From the NCBI RefSeq assembly GCF_037949795.1, contig NZ_CP149932.1, positions 1,849,001 through 1,913,000 of the forward strand: a DNA stretch of 64,000 nucleotides, written 5' to 3'. The DNA comes from Thioclava sp. GXIMD2076 (GTDB taxonomy: Bacteria > Pseudomonadota > Alphaproteobacteria > Rhodobacterales > Rhodobacteraceae). The position numbers and the translations under genes are program-made. Shown one piece after another: positions 9,307 to 16,433 of this stretch (position 1 is the stretch's first letter; every line of letters begins with the position of its first letter). The notes beneath the pieces were generated by a model that saw only the letters and a program-made list of their open reading frames with translations, did no database searches and was not told the DNA's origin.

Positions 9307-9613
9307 CCTGCGCCTCCTGTCCAATAAATACTTCGGCGGGGTAGGCTTCTTCGCGCAGGAGGCGCAGCTCTTCCGCGATTACCTTACACATGAGGTTGCC
9401 AAAGGCTTTTCCGCTGATCGGCCTGCGCGCCAGTCCGTTGGTAAGGGTCGGCTGGCGCGGAGCTGTTTCGGGGCGATCCGTCAGCTTGCCATCGGCAGTG
9501 TCCCAAGGGGCACGCGCCAAGCTGACGACGCGGGTGCAGTAGGCGGTATTTCCGAGGCCGTCCGGAATGATGACCGCTCGTTTCTCTATGATGCTATGTT
9601 GATGCGAAGCCAT
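9299..9613 (-). CDS. Phage protein of unknown function
   Basis: 104 aa from the ATG at 9613, which has AAAGGAG upstream; a longer frame to 9670 lacks one. No family recognised. The N-terminal half has short beta-like stretches (RAVIIPDGLGNTAYCTRVVSLA). The C-terminus (MCKVIAEELRLLREEAYPAE) is helical. Middle gene of the leftward early operon. Confidence 0.6.
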   Translation of the reverse strand: MASHQHSIIEKRAVIIPDGLGNTAYCTRVVSLARAPWDTADGKLTDRPETAPRQPTLTNGLARRPISGKAFGNLMCKVIAEELRLLREEAYPAEVFIGQEAQDG

Positions 9614-9719
9614 GTTGCTCCTTTCATGATGGTCGACGGACGCGGCAGGCCTCCGAACTGGTTGCCGCATCCGCCTGTCCGGCGCGCGTGGGACACGCCG
9701 AATTCCTGAGTTTGGGGCA

Positions 9720-9799
9720 GGGCCCGATAGGCGCTGGCCGAAGCTCGGGATCTTAGGGCGGCGCTGGTGGGTATTAAGCGCCGCCCCGTATCGGGCCCC
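9720..9799. other. Nested inverted repeats (possible three-way junction RNA/DNA)
   Basis: An outer perfect 10-bp repeat (GGGCCCGATA at 9720-9729 with TATCGGGCCC at 9789-9798) encloses a perfect 10-bp hairpin (GGGCGGCGCT at 9756-9765 with AGCGCCGCCC at 9777-9786) and a short 4-bp hairpin (CCGA/TCGG, about 9738-9748). The fold would be a three-way junction. It sits in the 215-bp gap between the GapR gene and the next gene of the same operon. No U-tract follows on either strand, so it is not a plain terminator. Confidence 0.5.
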
Positions 9800-9828
9800 G
9801 GGAGGAAAGGGGGTGGGGCCGGATGCTG

Positions 9829-10203
9829 TCAGTCCATCCCGAGCGCCTGCTTGTAGATGTCCATGATCGCCTCTTCCTCGGCGATGTCGTTCTTGTCGCG
9901 CTTGCGCAGGGCGATGATCTTTTTGAGGATCTTGGTGTCGTATCCGCGGGCTTTGGCCTCGGCCATCACGTCCTTCTGCTGCCCGGCGATATCCTTTTTC
10001 TCGGCCTCGAGGCTCTCGAACTGCTCGATGAACTGGCGCAACTCGTCGCCGGTCACCTGATAGGCTTTGTCCTCGGCCACCTTGAAATCCGCGTCTGGTT
10101 TCGTCGGCGGCTTGCCGGCATTGGCACGGCTGATGTTATGGGCCGCGCGGGCGAGAAACTCGGGCGTCTCTGTGTCTTGGGGGATCGGCGTCATGGCGTT
10201 CAC
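9829..10203 (-). CDS. gapR: GapR-family (DUF2312) nucleoid-associated protein
   Basis: 124 aa. The C-terminal 80 residues carry the DUF2312/UPF0335 signature: ELRQFIEQFESLEAEKKDIA, then KDVMAEAKARGYDTKILKKII and the KRDKNDIAEEEA motif. GapR in Caulobacter is an essential AT-rich/overtwisted-DNA-binding protein that helps replication and topoisomerases. Phage copies have a 40-residue extra N-terminus as here (TPIPQDTETPEFLARAAHNI). Start is GTG at 10203 or ATG at 10194; neither has a strong ribosome site. In the leftward early operon it may help phage replication or compete with the host GapR. Confidence 0.85.
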   Translation of the reverse strand: MNAMTPIPQDTETPEFLARAAHNISRANAGKPPTKPDADFKVAEDKAYQVTGDELRQFIEQFESLEAEKKDIAGQQKDVMAEAKARGYDTKILKKIIALRKRDKNDIAEEEAIMDIYKQALGMD

Positions 10204-10291
10204 GGCGGGGGCTCCGGATGAAAAGGCCGGGCGGTGGCGAGCAGAGCACCGCCCGGCAGTTGGGTTGCGAGCAGTAGATAGGCAACCGATC

Positions 10292-10441
10292 TCAGAAAGC
10301 GGGGTTCTCGGCCTGCCATCGTGCGCAGGTCATCTGCGCGATGGGGTCGAGATAGATCAGCAGCAGGAGGAGAGCCGCGCAGACGCAGACGATGCCCGCG
10401 AGGGGCTTCCGTGAGTTGGTGGTCTGGTAAAACGTCTGCAT
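10292..10441 (-). CDS. Small single-span membrane protein
   Basis: A 49-aa frame starting at the ATG at 10441. Its N-terminus is polar (MQTFYQTTNSRKP), followed by one hydrophobic segment (AGIVCVCAALLLLLIYL, residues 15-31) and a short tail ending NPAF. It is the first gene after the paired operators at 10500-10548 in the leftward operon. Function unknown; small early membrane proteins of temperate phages often act in superinfection exclusion, but nothing here proves that. The overlapping longer frame on the same strand has an implausible Arg/Pro-rich product. Confidence 0.55.
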   Translation of the reverse strand: MQTFYQTTNSRKPLAGIVCVCAALLLLLIYLDPIAQMTCARWQAENPAF

Positions 10442-10831
10442 AGCGCGGCTCCATCCTGAGGGGCGGCAGGCTCTTGTGTCGCTGCCGACGAGATGGACGT
10501 TAGCTGATGGCTAATTAATTTACAATGAAAAAATTAGCCATCAGCTAACATGCTAATTCTGGTAGCTAGCAGATGGGAAATTGGTGGGGGTAAGTGGCGT
10601 CATGCCTCAGTGTTAGCCTCATTTGAAACAAAATGAGAACACCGAACTTGACCCCTAAGCCTGATCAGATATGATTTTGCTTATAGAATTGGCGAAATTT
10701 CAGCGAATACGCTGATTTCGTAGCTGTGTAAGTGTGAGACTGATCTTTGGACGACGACGAATTTTCGCTTGAGCTGCGCCATGCATTACTATGCATGAAT
10801 ACTGAAGCGCAGCGTAAATTTTGGAGGGACG
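10442..10831. other. Non-coding phage control region
   Basis: About 390 bp between the leftward operon and the repressor gene. It holds the paired operators at 10500-10548, a half-site GCTAA at 10552-10556, and an imperfect hairpin (GTGTT-CTCATTT/AAATGAG-AACAC, 10610-10642) downstream of the repressor gene. A short + strand frame at 10747-10944 overlaps the repressor and is not supported. Confidence 0.6.
10500..10548. promoter_or_regulatory. Paired repressor operators, leftward operon
   Basis: Two copies of the same 15-bp element, exact reverse complements of each other: TTAGCTGATGGCTAA (10500-10514) and TTAGCCATCAGCTAA (10534-10548), separated by 19 AT-rich bases. Each is itself a TTAGC-N5-GCTAA palindrome. 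They lie 59 bp upstream of the leftward gene start at 10441. The same palindrome lies between the repressor and cro-like genes, so they are probable CI/Cro operators over the leftward promoter. Confidence 0.75.
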
Positions 10832-11137
10832 TTAGTGCTTCGAGGCGAGTGCCTGAGCATGCCGTATTACGGCCATACGCTCTTCGTCGCTCATCGATCG
10901 AAGAAGTTCCGCGTGGTCCCGGATTTGCTCGTCGACTGAACTAAGGGGAGTATCATCTAAAAGTTCGTTGGCGCTTACGCCGTATATTTCTGCTAGACGA
11001 CTGATCATCTCAACGGATGGGTTGCGCTTTCCGTTCTCGGCGTTGCCTAACGTCGGGCCAGCGTAGCCCGACAGCTTTCCGAGCTGTTGAAGCGTATATC
11101 CGCGCTTTTGCCGATAATATTTCAGTTTATTGCCCAT
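10832..11137 (-). CDS. CI-like phage repressor (HTH_XRE)
   Basis: 101 aa from the ATG at 11137 (MGNKLKYYRQKRGYTLQQLG). An XRE-type helix-turn-helix covers residues 1-60 (LQQLGKLSGYAGPTLGNAENGKRNPSVEMI). A short helical tail follows (LSSVDEQIRDHAELLRSMSDEERMAVIRHAQAL), probably for dimerisation; there is no LexA-type peptidase domain, so induction by self-cleavage is unlikely. Divergent from the Cro-like gene, with an operator between them. This is the probable lysogeny maintenance repressor. Confidence 0.82.
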   Translation of the reverse strand: MGNKLKYYRQKRGYTLQQLGKLSGYAGPTLGNAENGKRNPSVEMISRLAEIYGVSANELLDDTPLSSVDEQIRDHAELLRSMSDEERMAVIRHAQALASKH

Positions 11138-11204
11138 GCTATTTTTTCGCACTGGGTAGAAAAACTGGCAATTAGCTTTAAGAAGATGCGCGCTTGCTAT
11201 CATA

Positions 11205-11219
11205 TTAGCCCTCAGCTAA
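11205..11219. promoter_or_regulatory. Repressor operator between cI-like and cro-like genes
   Basis: TTAGCCCTCAGCTAA, matching the TTAGC-N5-GCTAA palindromes at 10500 and 10534. It ends 9 bp before the cro-like ATG at 11229 and overlaps the spacer of a plausible rightward promoter (TTGCTA near 11194, TAATA near 11217). A half-site (TTAGC) lies near 11172. Confidence 0.72.
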
Positions 11220-11228
11220 TAAATAGGT

Positions 11229-11426
11229 ATGGAGAAACTTCGCGCATATATCACTGGTCGCAGCTTGACCCTTGAGGCCTTCGCTAAAAGCGTGGGCTGT
11301 AGCACCGTTCATATCAGTACGATCGTGAGGGGGAAGAAGCGGCCCAGTTTGGATCTCGCGATTGCAATCGAGGACGCAACCTCTGGAGAGGTTAGAGCGA
11401 TCGACTTCAAGCGCGGTGATCAATGA
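11229..11426 (+). CDS. Cro-like HTH regulator
   Basis: 65 aa, almost entirely one lambda-repressor-like helix-turn-helix (LTLEAFAKSVGCSTVHISTI then VRGKKRPSLDLAIAIEDATS). Its size, divergence from the repressor gene and position as first rightward gene fit a Cro/antirepressor-switch role. It would bind the TTAGC-N5-GCTAA operators. The stop overlaps a possible 31-codon frame by ATGA. Confidence 0.8.
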   Translation: MEKLRAYITGRSLTLEAFAKSVGCSTVHISTIVRGKKRPSLDLAIAIEDATSGEVRAIDFKRGDQ

Positions 11427-11518
11427 TGCTGCCGGATTTCCCATGCTCTCTTTGTGACGCGGGTCGCGTCCAGATCCTAGCGAACAGTTTTTCCGGAGGT
11501 TCACATGCGCCCTGTTGA
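11423..11518 (+). CDS. Possible 31-aa cysteine-containing peptide
   Basis: A short frame whose ATG overlaps the cro-like stop (ATGA) and whose end overlaps the next gene by 14 nt. It contains a CxxC pair near its start (PCSLCDAGRVQ). Coupling at both ends is suggestive, but the length is too small for certainty and no family is recognised. Confidence 0.25.
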   Translation: MMLPDFPCSLCDAGRVQILANSFSGGSHAPC

Positions 11519-11984
11519 GGCCCGTTCGATCCAAGATGTGGTGTCGGACGTTTATGACGTGTTTGGCGGGGTGCGGAAGGCGTCGGCGGCGACGGGGCTC
11601 GCGCCTTCGGTCCTGAGCTATGGCACCGAGATGCGCGAGGATCGTCCGGGCGGATTGGGGGTGAACTACCTCGACCGCATGGCGCGGATGGATCCCGCCG
11701 CGGCGGCCATTCTGGCAAGCCATTTCGCGGCGCTTGCGGGCGGCGTGTTCCAACCGATCGAGGTGGCCGTGATGGAGGAACTCACGAGCGCCTGCGCCGA
11801 TGCCATCAAGGAAAATGGCGAGGCGATCTTCTACGCTCTGCAGGCGGCGCGGTCTGGCCGGTGGGAAGACGCGCAAATTGCGCTGCCGGAAGTCGATGAG
11901 TCGATTACCGAGATGACCGGACTTCGCGCGATCCTGATGCAGACGATCCAGACGAAGGGGGCAGGTGATGGGCGCCCCGTTTGA
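11505..11984 (+). CDS. Phage early protein, possible CII-like regulator
   Basis: 159 aa with GGAGG seven bases upstream of the ATG. The N-terminus has a helix-turn-helix-like segment (IQDVVSDVYDVFGGVRKASA then ATGLAPSVLSYGTEMREDRPGG) similar in style to phage CII/YdaS-type regulators; the C-terminal half is a long helical region. Assignment to a regulator is tentative. It overlaps the next gene by 17 nt, and both belong to the rightward early operon. Confidence 0.6.
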   Translation: MRPVEARSIQDVVSDVYDVFGGVRKASAATGLAPSVLSYGTEMREDRPGGLGVNYLDRMARMDPAAAAILASHFAALAGGVFQPIEVAVMEELTSACADAIKENGEAIFYALQAARSGRWEDAQIALPEVDESITEMTGLRAILMQTIQTKGAGDGRPV

Positions 11985-12426
11985 TGAATGGGCGGCGCTG
12001 TCGCATTCGGCCAAACCGCAGGACTGGTCCGGCCCGATCGTCTTCGGGGTAGGGCCTTCGGATGTTGTCGGGCGCTCGGGCGGAAAGCCTGTCTATGTGA
12101 CCTCGACCGTCCGCCTCGATCTTTGCCAGGTCACCGAAGCCGACGCGCTCTCGGCGGCGCGGGCCTGTGCCGAGCTGTCGCACATGGGCATCTGGGCGGT
12201 CTCGCCCGTGATCCTTGGCGCCGCGATGCTCGAGGTCGATATGCATCTCAAAATCAACGAGCCATCCGGCTGGGCCAAACAGGTCGCAGGCCTCCGCAAT
12301 ACGGCTGGCGCGCTCTGGGTGCCCGCCTGCCGGGGCTGGGCAAGCTGCCCGCAAATCTGGGCCGATGTGCAATGGGGCGCCTCGCATGGGGTGCCCGTCA
12401 TGGTCGAAGCAAAAGGGGTGATGTGA
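11968..12426 (+). CDS. Phage early protein of unknown function
   Basis: 152 aa from the ATG at 11968 (AAGGGGG upstream; GTG at 11965 also possible). Not recognised. It looks folded and globular, with conserved-looking aromatic and cysteine residues (WVPACRGWASCPQIWADVQW near the C-terminus). The stop codon shares one base with the ATG of the replication gene that follows, so a role in replication or its control is plausible. Confidence 0.6.
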   Translation: MGAPFDEWAALSHSAKPQDWSGPIVFGVGPSDVVGRSGGKPVYVTSTVRLDLCQVTEADALSAARACAELSHMGIWAVSPVILGAAMLEVDMHLKINEPSGWAKQVAGLRNTAGALWVPACRGWASCPQIWADVQWGASHGVPVMVEAKGVM

Positions 12427-13040
12427 TGAGTGCGGAACGCAGCTTTACGGTGGTGGGTGATAACAGCATGCCCTCCTATCCGATCTCCGCCGAAGAGCGG
12501 CTCGATAGCCATTTCTTCATCCAGTGGAACCTCAAACGCTGGCGCAAGAGCGAGTTCCGCCAGTTGGCCGAGCCCGATGTCGGCTGGTATGGCTTCCAGC
12601 TGTTCTGCGAGGCGCATGACGAGACGCCGGTCGGCACCTTGCCGACGAATGAGCGGCTGCTGGCCAAAGCGCTGGGGATCACGCTCGAGCGCTGGCAGCA
12701 GCTTTGCGAACGCGACATCACCCCGCTTCACGGCTGGTACAAGGTGCGCTGCGACAATGGCGAGGTGCGCTATGCCCACAATGTGGTGACCGAGGTGGCC
12801 GAGGAGGCGCTGAAGTCGAAGCGCCGCAATGCCGCCGATGCCGAAAACCGCAAGGTGGCCAAGCAGCTCAAGGATCTCGAGGCGATGATCAAGGAGCGGA
12901 TCGGGGCAGGGCAGCTGATGAACAACCCGATGTTCCTCGACCGGTTCAACGCCTTTCTGGAGGAGCACTACCCCGGCAAGCAGCGGCGCGAGGCGCTGGT
13001 GCGGCAGGCGCTAAACGAGTTCATGGAGGTCCACGGGTGA
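12426..13040 (+). CDS. Phage replication organiser-like protein (DUF1376 type)
   Basis: 204 aa. The frame is open further upstream, but the start at 12426 directly follows the previous stop (TGATG). The N-terminal part (SHFFIQWNLKRWRKSEFRQL then DVGWYGFQLFCEAHDETPVG) resembles DUF1376/replisome-organiser winged-helix domains found in phage replication modules. The C-terminal part is a charged helical region (EEALKSKRRNAADAENRKVA). Probably helps load replication proteins at the phage origin; the family match is by eye. Confidence 0.6.
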   Translation: MSAERSFTVVGDNSMPSYPISAEERLDSHFFIQWNLKRWRKSEFRQLAEPDVGWYGFQLFCEAHDETPVGTLPTNERLLAKALGITLERWQQLCERDITPLHGWYKVRCDNGEVRYAHNVVTEVAEEALKSKRRNAADAENRKVAKQLKDLEAMIKERIGAGQLMNNPMFLDRFNAFLEEHYPGKQRREALVRQALNEFMEVHG

Positions 13041-13300
13041 TGCGGGGTTTCTGTGTAATCAGTGATATTCTGTTACGGTTACAGAATATTCCGGAACGGT
13101 TACGGAAAAACACAGATCAAAACGGAAATGACACGGAATTTTCCGTGAATATCCGGCTGTCTTCCTTTTTTTTGCGCGGTTTCTGTAACCGCCGAAAGGA
13201 GAAGAAAAGAGATGAAAAGAAAAGAGAAATACCGGATCGCACCGCCCTGAGCGTCCCGCTCGCGGCGGGATTTCGGCCATTGCTGAGAAAGGAGCGGTGA
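13040..13300 (+). CDS. Uncertain 86-codon frame over a GTTACGG-rich region
   Basis: The ATG at 13040 overlaps the replication gene's stop, and the frame closes one base before the next start at 13302, so position favours a gene. The product is odd: a hydrophobic start (MRGFCVISDILLRLQ), then a run of Lys/Arg/Glu. The underlying DNA has repeated TTACGG/TTACAG words at 13073-13106 and a long purine tract at 13194-13236. It could instead be a non-coding origin region. Confidence 0.3.
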   Translation: MRGFCVISDILLRLQNIPERLRKNTDQNGNDTEFSVNIRLSSFFLRGFCNRRKEKKRDEKKREIPDRTALSVPLAAGFRPLLRKER

Positions 13301-13301
13301 C

Positions 13302-13880
13302 ATGGACAGTGTGGAACAGGCGACCGGCGAGAAGCGTGTGCGGGCGGTGCTCTTCGAGCCGCTCATGCGGCTGGGGCTCGGGCGCCCCTCGACCGTGACC
13401 AAGGCGGGTTTCGAGGAGATGATCGAGGAGGTGAGCGGCAAGCTCGCCTATATGTCCCAGATCAATCTCGATGCGCTCAAGGAAGAGATCGTCGCGCATC
13501 CGGGCGGGGCGCGCGGGGACCGGATCTGGGCGGGCGCGCAGATCCTGAAGAAGGCCGCCGAGATCGATCCGCCCGAAGAGACCGGCAGCCCGCTGATGCG
13601 CGCGGTCTTTGCCAGCGGCATGGGGCGCGAGGCGCTGCGCGATGGCTGGGCGCCCGAGCTGCGCCGTGCGGTCAAGGATACCCGCCGCTGGCCCAATGCG
13701 TTCGCTGCCAGCCAGCTGCGCGAGAAGGCGCGGGAGAACCTGCGCCGCCTGATGCTGATCGAGGAGAACATGGCCGCCGGCCGGCAGGTCTCCGATGACG
13801 ACATGGCCTTCCGCCACCGGCGGCAGGTGGCGATGAACCAATGCGAGAAAATCGCGAAGCTGGCAGGGGCAGAGCAATGA
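13302..13880 (+). CDS. Phage early protein of unknown function
   Basis: 192 aa with AAGGAG eight bases upstream. Mostly helical, no family recognised. Lys/Arg-rich helices in the C-terminal half (ASQLREKARENLRRLMLIEE and FRHRRQVAMNQCEKIAKLAG) suggest nucleic-acid or protein contacts. The stop overlaps the next start as ATGA. Confidence 0.7.
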   Translation: MDSVEQATGEKRVRAVLFEPLMRLGLGRPSTVTKAGFEEMIEEVSGKLAYMSQINLDALKEEIVAHPGGARGDRIWAGAQILKKAAEIDPPEETGSPLMRAVFASGMGREALRDGWAPELRRAVKDTRRWPNAFAASQLREKARENLRRLMLIEENMAAGRQVSDDDMAFRHRRQVAMNQCEKIAKLAGAEQ

Positions 13881-14548
13881 TGATGACGGATGTGCGGCGG
13901 GACCGGATCGTGGCGGCGGGGCCTCGGGTGATGAGTGTGCGCTCGGCGCTGGAATGGGCCTTCGGGCCGGAGAATGCGCGGATGGATTTCGACCATAGCG
14001 GGGCGCATGAGTTTGATCGCGTGGGCGTCTCGCCCGAGTGGCGGATGATGCAGCAGGCCAAGCTCGGCTGCCGCGTCGATGGGGGTTGCGCTGGCCCTGC
14101 GCCGCATGTGCATCCCGACGCGGCGATGATCGCGGCGGCGGTCGAGGCGCTGGAGCTGAACCCGATGTTCGGGCGCAAGATGGCGGTGCTGGTGGCGACC
14201 CATGCGCGGGCAGGGACCGCACCGGATTGGCGCGATGCCGAGCGTCTTCGCGTGGTGCCTCAAGGCTGGGACATCGATGATAATGGTGAAGCCGTGGCTT
14301 ATGTCGTGGCGGGGGAGGAGTGGGTCTACCGCTCTTCCTGCCGCCATAAGCTTCGCTTCCGTCCTAAGTTCTGCCCGATCGGCTATCGCGGCGGTCGTTC
14401 GACCATTGCCGCGGCCCGCCGCCGTTATCTCGACTGGTATGGTGCGCTTCTCGAGGTGTCTGCAATATTGCGCCGTCCGGGCTATCTCGACGCAATCAGT
14501 ATCTCTGGTGCTCTTCCTGCTCTCTCTCCATGGAAAAATAGTTATTGA
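13877..14548 (+). CDS. Phage protein of unknown function, possible late regulator
   Basis: 223 aa; starts at 13877 (three consecutive ATG codons). Not recognised. It has a cysteine/histidine-rich start (LGCRVDGGCAGPAPHVHPDA) and a C-terminal segment with Cys/Arg (YRSSCRHKLRFRPKFCPIGY). It is the last rightward early gene, immediately before a terminator and the packaging genes, which is where lambdoid phages keep antiterminator Q. That role is only a positional guess. Confidence 0.6.
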   Translation: MMMTDVRRDRIVAAGPRVMSVRSALEWAFGPENARMDFDHSGAHEFDRVGVSPEWRMMQQAKLGCRVDGGCAGPAPHVHPDAAMIAAAVEALELNPMFGRKMAVLVATHARAGTAPDWRDAERLRVVPQGWDIDDNGEAVAYVVAGEEWVYRSSCRHKLRFRPKFCPIGYRGGRSTIAAARRRYLDWYGALLEVSAILRRPGYLDAISISGALPALSPWKNSY

Positions 14549-14589
14549 CTGCGGAAGTTCGATTTGACATTTTGCAGTAACCACACGAG

Positions 14590-14620
14590 CGCCCGAAGGT
14601 TGAAAAACCTCGGGCGTTTT
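14590..14620 (+). terminator. Rho-independent terminator after early genes
   Basis: CGCCCGA-AGGTT pairs with AACCTCGGGCG (one bulged A) around a GAAA loop, followed by TTTT. It separates the early operon from the packaging genes, and so is a candidate target for late antitermination. Confidence 0.75.
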
Positions 14621-14644
14621 CCATTTCCAGACATTGGTGGCGAT

Positions 14645-14932
14645 ATGCATAAGGTTGAACGCGTATGGTTCGATCCGTCGGAGGATGGGCGAGGGGTGCG
14701 GATGCGGGTGTCCTTCAAGGCTTCGACGGTCGCTCCTGTTGAGACCACGAATGAATGGTGCTGCCGGATGGTCGGACCGGAGGGACCGATCGGCTATCTT
14801 GTCCTGCGCTTCTTCGGTCTGATCGGCGGGCGCGCAGTCTTTGAAGTGTCGCGCCTCCTGCCAGCCAATGCCGAGCTCGTGGCCGAGGAGGTGATCTTTC
14901 CGCACTCGCCCGAATGGTTCTGCAATGCCTAA
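14645..14932 (+). CDS. Small phage protein of unknown function
   Basis: 95 aa from the ATG at 14645 (MHKVERVWFDPSEDGRGVRM). Beta-rich, no known family. The frame opens further up, across the terminator, but the 14645 start is the first that clears it. Overlaps the next gene by 8 nt. Confidence 0.55.
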   Translation: MHKVERVWFDPSEDGRGVRMRVSFKASTVAPVETTNEWCCRMVGPEGPIGYLVLRFFGLIGGRAVFEVSRLLPANAELVAEEVIFPHSPEWFCNA

Positions 14933-15635
14933 CCCCATCCTCGACACCTCCGGCTTCACCACTGCCCTCGACACGCTGGCCAAGCGCGATGTGGCGATTG
15001 CCTCGACCTGGGCGCTCAATGACACGGTGGAGGAGGCCCGGGCGCATGTGGCGGAGCGAATGAATGTGGTCTTCGACCGGCCCACGCGGTTCACGCAGAA
15101 CGCGTTCCGAGTTCGCAAAGCCCGCAGCTCCGATCTGGAGGCGTCGGTCGAGGAGCGCGCGACAATCGGCCGGCGCCATTACCTGAAGGTGCAGGAAGAG
15201 GGCGGGCCGCGGGGGCAGACGGGTTTCGAGAAGCTGCTTTCGCAGAACCTCGCCTTTGAAGGCATTATCCAGTCGGTGATCCCTGCCGAGGGCGCGCGGC
15301 TCGATGCCTATGGCAATTGGTCGACGGGCGAGCGCAATCAGGTGCTCTCGGCGCTGAATGCCCAGCGGGACCGGTCTGCTAACGAGACGACGGCCTCGCG
15401 CAAGCGCAAACCCAAACGGGCGCGGTATTTCGTGCCCAAAGCGGGGCTCACGCAGGACATCTACAAGCGCGGGCCCTCGGGCATCGCCGAGCGCGTGGCG
15501 ATCCTGTCGGACAAGGTGCCGGTCTATCACAAGCGTCTCGGCTTCTTCGCCGAGGCCGAGCGGATCTACGAGACGCGGCTGCCCGTCCATCTGGGCCGGA
15601 CGCTCGCCAAGATGATCGCCAAGCGCTTCGGGTAA
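14925..15635 (+). CDS. Putative phage minor tail protein Z-like
   Basis: 236 aa. The N-terminal helix (SGFTTALDTLAKRDVAIAST then WALNDTVEEARAHV) and the C-terminal RLPVHLGRTLAKMIAKRFG resemble the ends of lambda gpZ-type tail-completion proteins, with a basic linker between (ASRKRKPKRARYF). The match is weak and by eye. Its place upstream of the terminase genes is unusual for a Z protein. It could alternatively be an unrelated packaging accessory protein. Confidence 0.5.
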   Translation: MPNPILDTSGFTTALDTLAKRDVAIASTWALNDTVEEARAHVAERMNVVFDRPTRFTQNAFRVRKARSSDLEASVEERATIGRRHYLKVQEEGGPRGQTGFEKLLSQNLAFEGIIQSVIPAEGARLDAYGNWSTGERNQVLSALNAQRDRSANETTASRKRKPKRARYFVPKAGLTQDIYKRGPSGIAERVAILSDKVPVYHKRLGFFAEAERIYETRLPVHLGRTLAKMIAKRFG

Positions 15636-15767
15636 GCCCCACGGGTCCTTCCGGGCCCATGCCCGCATGCGGGTAATTCGCACCCCGTGACTTTCACCTG
15701 TTCTGGAGTTTCCCGCAGGTGGGGTTGGGGTTGTTGTTGTTATTCTTGAGATTGGAGGGAGTGTCCG
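15636..15767. other. Candidate cos region
   Basis: 132 bp of non-coding DNA just upstream of the small terminase gene, the place where lambdoid phages carry cos. It contains GGGTCCTTCCGGGCCC (15640s) and a perfect 12-bp palindrome CCCGCATGCGGG (15662-15673), features expected of a terminase nicking site. The exact cut cannot be given. Confidence 0.45.
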
Positions 15768-16430
15768 ATGGACAACCTTGTCACGCTGGCGGACGGGAGC
15801 GTGCTCGATACCGCGCTCTATCCGCTGCCCGACGGGTTGGCGGATGGGGTGATGAACCGCGCACAGCTCGCCATCGCCTTCAATGTCTCGGAGAACTCGG
15901 TCAGCAAATGGGTGGGCCAAGGCATGCCCGTGGAGACCGCGGGCCAGAACGGTGTCTCCTACGAGTTCCGGCTCTCGCAATGCTATGCCTGGCGCATGGC
16001 GCGGGACGAACAGAGCCGCGCGACCAAGGCCTCGCGCGAGGCGCATGCGATGCAGGCCTCGCTCGCCTTCCGCAACCTCGATGAGGAGCAGGAAGAGGAA
16101 GAGGGCGGGCTGACCGCCAAGCAGCTGCGCGAATGGTCCGAGGCCGAGTATCACCGTAACCGCGTGGCCGAGCAGCGGGGCGAGCTGGTGCGGGCGGCGC
16201 GGGTCTCCGAGCTCTTGGAGGATCTGATCGGGGTGGTGGCCACGGCCTTGGGCACGATGCCCGACCATCTCGAGCGCGATCTCGGGCTCGGGGTCGAGGA
16301 GGTCGCGAAGGTCGAGGCGCGCTGCGACAAGGTGGTGATGAAGATGCGCGAGCGGATCGAGCGCTCGATCCTCGGTGCGGGCGTGGTGGAGGATCTGGCG
16401 GAGTTCCGTCAGGACGAGATGGGGCTTTAG
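15768..16430 (+). CDS. Terminase small subunit (Nu1-like)
   Basis: 220 aa with GGAGGG upstream. The N-terminal winged-helix (MNRAQLAIAFNVSENSVSKW then VGQGMPVE) is the Nu1/DUF1441 DNA-recognition motif that binds cos. An acidic linker (DEEQEEEEGG) and a C-terminal helical region for binding the large subunit follow. It initiates packaging together with the GpA-like protein encoded 3 bp downstream. Confidence 0.85.
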   Translation: MDNLVTLADGSVLDTALYPLPDGLADGVMNRAQLAIAFNVSENSVSKWVGQGMPVETAGQNGVSYEFRLSQCYAWRMARDEQSRATKASREAHAMQASLAFRNLDEEQEEEEGGLTAKQLREWSEAEYHRNRVAEQRGELVRAARVSELLEDLIGVVATALGTMPDHLERDLGLGVEEVAKVEARCDKVVMKMRERIERSILGAGVVEDLAEFRQDEMGL

Positions 16431-16433
16431 GAT

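Noticed and set aside
10747..10944. Short + strand frame over the repressor 3' end
   Set aside because: Starts at TTG without a ribosome site and its C-terminal half is antisense to the repressor.
13448..15118. Long antisense open frames over the phage genes (also 18838-20238, 20075-22450, 29106-30953, 31299-33020)
   Set aside because: They are Arg/His/Pro-rich mirror images of strongly coding genes in GC-rich DNA, lack ribosome sites and have no family resemblance.
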